From: Lachnospiraceae bacterium
Lineage (GTDB): Bacteria > Bacillota > Clostridia > Lachnospirales > Lachnospiraceae
Assembly: GCA_017483425.1 (NCBI GenBank)
Contig: JAFUWM010000279.1
Location: 1 to 18,615, forward strand
Reading direction: 5' to 3'
Length of the DNA: 18,615 nt
The position numbers and the translations under genes were made by a program. Every line of letters starts with the position of its first letter. Position 1 is the first letter of the stretch. Positions 13,591 through 18,615 of this stretch are shown one piece after another. A model generated the notes under the pieces. It searched no databases, was not told the DNA's origin, and saw only the letters and a program-made list of their open reading frames with translations.

Positions 13591-16122
13591 ATGAGAGCAT
13601 TTGACAGCACACCGATGCCTAAGACAGAGCGGATCACAAAGCTCGTAGCGGATCTTTTTGCAAAGATGCCGGAGATAGAGGCAGCGAGAGCGGAGCTTAT
13701 AACAGAATCTTTTAAGTCAACGGAAGGCCTTCCTATAGTTACGAGAAAAGCGCTTGCGTTCAGACATATATTACAGGGACTGCCCATAGTCATAAGGCCC
13801 GGAGAGCTTATAGTCGGAAGCACGACCCTCGCCCCGAGAGGCTGCCAGACCTACCCCGAGTTTTCGTACGACTGGCTGGAGGCTGAGTTTGACACGGTCG
13901 AGCACAGGACAGCAGATCCTTTTTATATTTCGGAGGAGACAAAGCAGAGACTTAAAAAGGTGAATCCATACTGGAAGGGAAAGACAACGAGCGAGCTTGC
14001 CAGATCCTACATGGCGCCCGAAACTCTCCGCGCGATGGATCATAATTTCTTTACGCCTGGGAATTATTATTACAACGGCGTAGGGCATGTAAATGTCCAT
14101 TATGACAGGGTCATTTATGAAGGACTTGAGGGTATCATGGCGCAGACCGCGGAAGAGCTTGCAAAGGTTAAATTCTGCGATCCGAACTACGGCGACAAGA
14201 AGCGTTTCCTTGAGGCGGTCATAATCTCATGTCAGGCAGTCATTGATTATGCCCACAGATATTCCGCCCTTGCAAAAGAGCTTGCGGATAAGGAGAGCGA
14301 TCCTCGCCGCAAACAGGAGCTTATAAAGATATCCGAAACCTGCTCCCATGTACCGGAGCATCCGGCACGTACCTTTGAAGAAGGTCTGCAGGCATTCTGG
14401 TTTGTCCAGCAGACTTTGCAAATAGAGTCTTCGGGACATTCTATATCACCGGGACGCTTCGATCAGTATATGTATCCTCTTTATGAGGCGGATACGGACG
14501 CAGGCAGACTCACAAGGGAGTATGCGCAGGAGCTTCTTGACTGTGTATGGGTCAAATTAAACGATCTGAATAAATGCCGTGATGCGGCTTCCGCGGAGGG
14601 ATTTGCAGGATATTCCCTTTTCCAGAATCTGATAGTCGGCGGGCAGACAAAGGACGGAAGGGATGCTACGAATGATCTTTCGTTCATGTGTCTTGACGCG
14701 ACAAAGCACGTATTCCTGCCCCAGCCTTCGATATCTATAAGGGTATGGAACGGTTCCGCAAAGGAGCTTCTCATAAGGGCTGCCGAGGTCACACGTACAG
14801 GCATAGGCTTCCCGGCATACTATAACGATGAGATCATAATCCCCGCAATGGAAAACCGCGGGATAAATATTGAAGACGCAAGAAATTACTGCATAATCGG
14901 ATGTGTCGAGCCTCATGTTCCCGGCAAGGAGGATGGCTGGCACGACGCGGCGTTCTTTAATATGTGCAGACCGCTTGAGATGGTGTTTACAAACGGAGTT
15001 GATAACGGAGAGGTCGCGAGCATACAGACAGGAGATGTGAGCAGTATCTCATCATATGAAGAGTTCAAGGCTGCCTACAAGAAGCAGATGGATTATAATA
15101 TCGCTCTCCTTGTAAATGCGGACAACGCGATAGACCGTGCGCATGCCGAAAGATGCCCGCTTCCCTTTGAGTCGGCGCTTATAGACGACTGTATATCAAG
15201 AGGCGTGCCGCTGCAGCAGGGCGGGGCGCATTATAACTTCACGGGACCGCAGGGCTTTGGCATAGCGAATGTTGCGGATTCACTGTATGCGATAAAGACG
15301 CTTGTATTCGAGCAGAATAAATTCACTCTGGCAGAGCTTGGCAAGGCCATGGAAATGAACTATGGACAGGGCTTTGACGAGATCACGGCAAGAGAGGCCG
15401 CAATGCAGGCAGGAAAGGTCATGGCAGCGAAGGGCGAGCAGATAAGCCCGGATGTGATCTCTTCCATAATCCAGAAAGTACTTACAATGCAGCTTCCGGA
15501 GGCTGAGAAGAAGCGCTACGAAGAGATAAGAGAGATGATAGTTGATCTTCCCCACTACGGAAACGATATAGATGAGGTTGATACGATAGCAAGGGAGGCA
15601 GCTTATTATTATACAAAGCCTCTTCCGAACTATAAGAATCCAAGGGGCGGTATCTTTCAGGCAGGTCTGTATCCGGTATCCGCAAACGTGCCTCTGGGTG
15701 CCCAGACCGGGGCCACTCCCGACGGAAGGCTTGCGCATACACCGGTGGCTGATGGAGTGTCTCCCACAAGTGGTTATGATCTGCACGGACCTACGGCATC
15801 CTGCAACTCGGTCGCAAGGCTTGACCATGCGGAAGCTTCAAACGGAACTCTGTTTAATATGAAGATACATCCTACGGCGATGACAACTGAAAAGGATCTT
15901 GAGGATTTTGTGTCACTTGTTCGCGGATATTTCGATCAGAAGGGTATGCACATGCAGTTTAATGTCGTAGACAGGGAGACGCTTCTTGACGCGCAGGCTC
16001 ATCCCGAGAAGTATGCGGGACTGGTGGTAAGGGTGGCAGGTTACTCAGCGCTCTTTACAACCCTTTCAAAATCACTGCAGGACGATATAATCAAACGTAC
16101 GGAACAGGGCTGGGGAAGATAA
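13591..16122 (+). CDS. Glycyl radical 1,2-propanediol dehydratase (B12-independent)
   Basis: It dehydrates 1,2-propanediol to propionaldehyde. The 843 residues carry the glycyl-radical loop VVRVAGYSALF (Gly817) and the thiyl cysteine in IIGCVEP (C438), with base E440. By the numbering I recall for Clostridium butyricum glycerol dehydratase (H164, H281, S282, C433, E435, D447), matching residues are H166, H283, S284, C438, E440 and D452. This supports a diol dehydratase rather than pyruvate formate-lyase. A propanediol role follows from the rhamnose/PduP context. It is about 55 residues longer than glycerol dehydratase. The excess sits at about residues 594-642 and includes an amphipathic stretch like the encapsulation helices of its neighbours (619-635). 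The N-terminus is ordinary. GGGGGA ribosome site. Confidence 0.93.
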   Translation: MRAFDSTPMPKTERITKLVADLFAKMPEIEAARAELITESFKSTEGLPIVTRKALAFRHILQGLPIVIRPGELIVGSTTLAPRGCQTYPEFSYDWLEAEFDTVEHRTADPFYISEETKQRLKKVNPYWKGKTTSELARSYMAPETLRAMDHNFFTPGNYYYNGVGHVNVHYDRVIYEGLEGIMAQTAEELAKVKFCDPNYGDKKRFLEAVIISCQAVIDYAHRYSALAKELADKESDPRRKQELIKISETCSHVPEHPARTFEEGLQAFWFVQQTLQIESSGHSISPGRFDQYMYPLYEADTDAGRLTREYAQELLDCVWVKLNDLNKCRDAASAEGFAGYSLFQNLIVGGQTKDGRDATNDLSFMCLDATKHVFLPQPSISIRVWNGSAKELLIRAAEVTRTGIGFPAYYNDEIIIPAMENRGINIEDARNYCIIGCVEPHVPGKEDGWHDAAFFNMCRPLEMVFTNGVDNGEVASIQTGDVSSISSYEEFKAAYKKQMDYNIALLVNADNAIDRAHAERCPLPFESALIDDCISRGVPLQQGGAHYNFTGPQGFGIANVADSLYAIKTLVFEQNKFTLAELGKAMEMNYGQGFDEITAREAAMQAGKVMAAKGEQISPDVISSIIQKVLTMQLPEAEKKRYEEIREMIVDLPHYGNDIDEVDTIAREAAYYYTKPLPNYKNPRGGIFQAGLYPVSANVPLGAQTGATPDGRLAHTPVADGVSPTSGYDLHGPTASCNSVARLDHAEASNGTLFNMKIHPTAMTTEKDLEDFVSLVRGYFDQKGMHMQFNVVDRETLLDAQAHPEKYAGLVVRVAGYSALFTTLSKSLQDDIIKRTEQGWGR

Positions 16123-16132
16123 AAAACAAATT

Positions 16133-16933
16133 ATGAGCGATTATGATTACTTAAATGTAAAAGGACGCATATTTGATATACAGAGATACTCTATCCATGA
16201 CGGCATAGGGATAAGGACGATTGTATTCCTGAAAGGCTGCGCTCTGCGCTGCCGCTGGTGCTGCAATCCGGAATCCCAGAGCTATGAGATAGAAACCATG
16301 ACTATAAACGGCAAGCCCAAGGTGTACGGAAGAGACGTTACGGTGCGTGAGGTCATGCAGACCGTTCGCCGGGATATGCCGTATTACAGCCGCTCAGAAG
16401 GCGGATTGACACTATCGGGGGGAGAGAGCCTGCTGCAGCCGGAGTTTGCCGAAGCGCTGCTCCACGCGGGCAAGGCTCTCGGTGTCAATACCGCATTGGA
16501 GAGCATGGGTTTTGCGGGCTTTGAAACCATAGAGAAGATATTGCCATATCTTGACACATACCTCATGGATATCAAGCACATGGACCCCAAAAAACATGCG
16601 GAGTGGTGCGGCAAGGAAAATACGATGATGGTTGAGAACGCGAGAAAGATCGCGGCAAGCGGTTTGACACATCTTATCATCCGCGTTCCCGTAGTGCCCG
16701 GCTTCAATGATACCGAAGCAGAGCTTCTTGCGATCGCAAGGTTTGCGGATTCGCTTCCCGGAGTGGATGAGATAGACATACTCCCTTATCACAATTTCGG
16801 CGAGGGCAAATATACAGGCCTTGGAAGGGATTATCCTATGGGAAATGCAGAGAAGCCCTCGAGGGAAAAGATGGAGGGCTTTAAGGCCGCTATTGAACGG
16901 AGTACAAAGCTGTACTGCCAGATCGGAGGGTAA
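16133..16933 (+). CDS. Glycyl-radical-enzyme activating enzyme (radical SAM)
   Basis: This protein uses S-adenosylmethionine and a 4Fe-4S cluster to install the glycyl radical on the dehydratase just upstream. Residues 11-47 read GRIFDIQRYSIHDGIGIRT followed by the radical-SAM motif C36-x3-C40-x2-C43. LTLSGGESLLQPEF is the GGE-type SAM-binding segment, with Ser where Pro is common. Further elements are YLMDIKHMD and VVPGFNDTEAE. At 266 residues it is short. The ferredoxin-like insert with two auxiliary clusters found in most diol-dehydratase and choline-lyase activases is absent, as in pyruvate formate-lyase activase. There is no encapsulation helix. It starts 10 bp after the dehydratase with no good ribosome site, so coupling is likely. 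Confidence 0.95.
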   Translation: MSDYDYLNVKGRIFDIQRYSIHDGIGIRTIVFLKGCALRCRWCCNPESQSYEIETMTINGKPKVYGRDVTVREVMQTVRRDMPYYSRSEGGLTLSGGESLLQPEFAEALLHAGKALGVNTALESMGFAGFETIEKILPYLDTYLMDIKHMDPKKHAEWCGKENTMMVENARKIAASGLTHLIIRVPVVPGFNDTEAELLAIARFADSLPGVDEIDILPYHNFGEGKYTGLGRDYPMGNAEKPSREKMEGFKAAIERSTKLYCQIGG

Positions 16934-16935
16934 CT

Positions 16936-17268
16936 GTGAAGCCAAGGATTGAAGTAGTTCCTCATTGTGAGGGCGGGGAGGGGCAGGTCACATTCAAGCA
17001 TCTGCTTGAGAAGCCTGAAATGCATGGTGTATGCGGACTTTACGCAGAGGTCACAGTGTATCCGGGTTCATCCGTCGGCTGGCATATACATACCGGGGAG
17101 AGCGAGACATATTACATCCTGTCAGGTGTGGCTGAGTATAATGATAACGGAAGGAGCCGCCGTGTATATCCCGGCGAGACGACCTACACTCCCGACGGAT
17201 GCGGACATGAGATAAAGCCGTTTGGCAAGGAACCGCTGGTATTTATAGCATTGATTATAAAATCATAA
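16936..17268 (+). CDS. Small cupin-domain protein
   Basis: The 110 residues form a single cupin barrel. Motif 1 is GWHIHTGESETYYILSG, with metal ligands H50, H52 and E57 and the closing G64. Motif 2 is GETTYTPDGCGHEI, with H91. It starts at GTG, 5 bases after GGAGGG and directly after the activase stop. Small cupins are sugar isomerases or epimerases, dioxygenases or sensors. Lying between the activase and rhamnose mutarotase, it may act on a sugar or aldehyde of the pathway, but the substrate cannot be assigned from sequence. Confidence 0.88.
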   Translation: MKPRIEVVPHCEGGEGQVTFKHLLEKPEMHGVCGLYAEVTVYPGSSVGWHIHTGESETYYILSGVAEYNDNGRSRRVYPGETTYTPDGCGHEIKPFGKEPLVFIALIIKS

Positions 17269-17284
17269 ACAAAAGGGGGAAGAT

Positions 17285-17596
17285 ATGATCAAGACATTTA
17301 AGATGAAACTGTATGAGGGACAGGAGAAGGAATACGAGAAGAGGCATAATGAACTCTGGCCCGAGATGATCGACATGATCCATGAGCACGGCGGAAAGAA
17401 TTATACTATCTGTCTCGATAACGAAACCCTTACTCTTTTCGGTTATATTGAGATCGAGGATGAGGAGCTCTGGGCAAAGGGCGCAGATACAGCCATTAAC
17501 AGGAAGTGGTGGGATTTCATGGCGGATATAATGGAGACAAATCCCGACAACAGCCCGGTGGCAATAGACCTCCCGGTATTATTCCATTTAGATTGA
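17285..17596 (+). CDS. rhaM: L-rhamnose mutarotase
   Basis: RhaM interconverts the alpha and beta anomers of L-rhamnose, feeding the isomerase. The 103 residues match the family length (104 in E. coli). Signature segments are KMKLYEGQEKEYEKRHNELWPEM, with Y17 and H21 at the catalytic Tyr/His positions, LFGYIEIED, and INRKWWDFMADIMETN, with the conserved tryptophans. A GGGGGA ribosome site precedes the ATG. As the last gene of the BMC operon it ties this compartment to rhamnose, complementing rhaDBA on the preceding transcript. Confidence 0.96.
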   Translation: MIKTFKMKLYEGQEKEYEKRHNELWPEMIDMIHEHGGKNYTICLDNETLTLFGYIEIEDEELWAKGADTAINRKWWDFMADIMETNPDNSPVAIDLPVLFHLD

Positions 17597-17618
17597 ATAG
17601 AAGCGTTCTTTAATCTCT

Positions 17619-17650
17619 TAACCCCCTGCAGCAGTCACCGCAGGGGGTTA
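17619..17650. terminator. Probable terminator hairpin between convergent genes
   Basis: TAACCCCCTGC (17619-17629) and GCAGGGGGTTA (17640-17650) are perfect 11-bp complements around a 10-base loop. It lies 22 bp after rhaM and 19 bp beyond the end of the convergent Uma2 gene, so it could serve both. A T-run is lacking on either strand, so termination may be incomplete or assisted. Confidence 0.65.
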
Positions 17651-17669
17651 GTGTGTGTATGTTTGCTGG

Positions 17670-18251
17670 TCAGTTTTCTATCGCTTCATTTATAGAGACG
17701 AAGTCTATTACCAGATCCTCATAGATTCCTGCCTTGATGCTGTCATTAAAGGTATATGGCGTCATGTCAAAGTCACCGTCCTTCATGTCATATACGATGA
17801 CGCTTTTCTTCATGGGATTGACTATCCAGTATTCCCTGATCCCCACCCTTTGGTACAGGTCAAGCTTCCTGAGGTAATCATTCTTGGAATTGCCCGGAGA
17901 GGCAATCTCTATGATCCAGTCGGGGCTGCCCTCACATCTCCGTTTGTTAAGCTTGTCAGGGTCACAGATTATACTCAGATCAGGCCGCACTATGGTGTCT
18001 TTTTCAGTAAAGAGCTTGGTATCGAGATCAAAAATAACCTCGCAATCTCCCCGCTTTGAGTCAATGTAATCAGATATGATCCTATATAACTTGCCTAAGG
18101 TCCTTTGATGTGCCACGCTGGGCGAAGCCATGTCATATATGACCCCGTCAATAAGCTCGACCCGCCTTTCATCCGGCAGAGCATAGTAATCCGCCTCCGT
18201 CATGATTCGTTCCACCTTAAACACCTCCGATTCATACAAAATACTGTCCAT
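17670..18251 (-). CDS. Uma2-family (DUF820) putative PD-(D/E)XK nuclease
   Basis: The 193-residue protein has family hallmarks: MTEADYYALPDERRVELIDGV, MASPSVAHQ, TIVRPDLSIICD, PDWIIEIASPGNSKNDYLRKL and YQRVGIREYWIVNP. The likely PD-(D/E)XK core residues are the Asp of RPDLS and the Glu and Lys of the WIIEIASPGN...RKL segment. The ATG at 18251 is preferred to the one at 18257, because AAAGGAG lies 7 bases before it and only one base from the other. Uma2 proteins are often multicopy in cyanobacteria and some Firmicutes, with no settled role. It is convergent to the BMC operon and unlikely to be part of it. Confidence 0.88.
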   Translation of the reverse strand: MDSILYESEVFKVERIMTEADYYALPDERRVELIDGVIYDMASPSVAHQRTLGKLYRIISDYIDSKRGDCEVIFDLDTKLFTEKDTIVRPDLSIICDPDKLNKRRCEGSPDWIIEIASPGNSKNDYLRKLDLYQRVGIREYWIVNPMKKSVIVYDMKDGDFDMTPYTFNDSIKAGIYEDLVIDFVSINEAIEN

Positions 18252-18615
18252 AGTCATTCTCCTTTCTTCTTAAAATCTAGGAATACGCCTCGCAGGAGTC
18301 ACTATGGTCGGCCATGCTCCTGCTATCACTATGTTGAAAACAGCATGAGCATTATCCGTGAATGGATGATATGTTTTTGTTCATGCCTAAGGGCGATCCG
18401 CCCTTGATTTGATTCAGATTATAAAACAGTCAGGGAATTAATGCAAATCCGGTCAGCTCATAGATGATGGGGGAAAGTTTTCATGCGTAAGTTTTAAGAT
18501 TCTAATAACTTGCGGCAAAAAAAGGCGTATGATACAATAAAAGCGGTTTGTTCAAAAGAATAGGATTCCAAGGTGTACCACCTGACAGGACTGTAATCCT
18601 GTCAGGCAAGGCATA
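18252..18615. other. Gene-free stretch with several hairpins and a possible outward promoter
   Basis: No convincing coding region is seen. GCAGGAG (18292-18298) pairs with CTCCTGC (18316-18322) around an inner ATGG/CCAT stem. AAGGGCG-ATC-CGCCCTT (18389-18405) is a tight hairpin. CCTGACAGGA (18581-18590) and TCCTGTCAGG (18597-18606) make a 10-bp hairpin at the window edge. None has a T-run typical of a terminator. The last hairpin lies in what would be the leader of a gene beyond the window. Confidence 0.5.
18510..18538 (+). promoter_or_regulatory. Possible promoter reading out of the window
   Basis: TTGCGG (18510-18515) and TACAAT (18533-18538) are 17 bp apart, in an A-rich stretch. A transcript from here would carry the 10-bp hairpin at 18581-18606 in its 5' leader. 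The downstream gene is outside the window, so this cannot be confirmed. Confidence 0.35.

Noticed and set aside
13591..16122. Identification as pyruvate formate-lyase or choline trimethylamine-lyase
   Set aside because: The paired His/Ser residues (H166, H283, S284) and D452 match glycerol/propanediol dehydratase. The neighbours are rhamnose and propionaldehyde genes, not choline genes.
18105..18407. A 100-residue + strand frame at the right end
   Set aside because: It overlaps the Uma2 gene on the opposite strand and has no ribosome site, so it is probably chance.
1..18615. tRNA, rRNA, CRISPR or insertion sequences
   Set aside because: No cloverleaf, rRNA segment, repeat-spacer array or transposase was seen by eye on either strand.

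Overview
The window is a catabolic locus for deoxyhexoses (L-rhamnose, probably also L-fucose) built around a bacterial microcompartment (BMC) whose signature enzyme is a B12-independent glycyl radical diol dehydratase. Gene content and order resemble the BMC loci I recall from gut and plant-fibre Clostridia such as Clostridium phytofermentans and Roseburia. Strong AGGAGG ribosome sites, heavy use of ATA, AGA and AGG codons at moderate GC, GTG/TTG starts and close gene packing point to a Lachnospiraceae-type Firmicute. The species cannot be read from the sequence.

Layout. (1) Positions 1-4877, + strand: the tail of a membrane protein, a HAD-family phosphatase, rhaD (rhamnulose-1-phosphate aldolase), rhaB (rhamnulokinase), rhaA (rhamnose isomerase) and a small Ala/Lys/Pro-rich protein of unknown function. 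(2) Positions 4878-5120: a terminator, then a near-consensus promoter whose -35 box lies at the edge of a 15-bp perfect palindrome. (3) Positions 5121-17596, + strand: one long operon. It encodes a fuculose-1-phosphate-type aldolase, CoA-acylating propionaldehyde dehydrogenase, zinc-type alcohol dehydrogenase, four BMC-H shell proteins, PduL phosphotransacylase, a BMC-P vertex protein, a PduS/RnfC-like Fe-S flavoprotein, a PduT-like BMC-T shell protein, a DeoR-type regulator, the glycyl radical dehydratase, its radical-SAM activase, a cupin, and rhamnose mutarotase. (4) Positions 17619-17650: a hairpin between convergent genes. (5) Positions 17670-18251, - strand: a Uma2-family protein. (6) Positions 18252-18615: no gene, but hairpins and a possible promoter reading out of the window.

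How it works together (established pathway applied by inference). RhaM interconverts rhamnose anomers, RhaA makes rhamnulose and RhaB makes rhamnulose-1-phosphate. An aldolase splits this to DHAP and L-lactaldehyde. Lactaldehyde is reduced to 1,2-propanediol, which the glycyl radical enzyme dehydrates to propionaldehyde. Propionaldehyde is disproportionated inside the shell to propanol (ADH) and propionyl-CoA (PduP-type), and PduL converts propionyl-CoA to propionyl-phosphate and recycles CoA. PduS and PduT homologues may carry electrons across the shell.

The most interesting signals are these. The aldolase, aldehyde dehydrogenase, alcohol dehydrogenase and PduL carry a shared amphipathic helix typical of encapsulation peptides. 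The dehydratase has a roughly 49-residue internal insertion holding what looks like the same helix. The activase lacks the auxiliary ferredoxin-type cysteines usual for this enzyme group. One shell protein has an enlarged pore loop. The BMC aldolase has a four-cysteine linker. There are two aldolases, only one apparently targeted to the shell.
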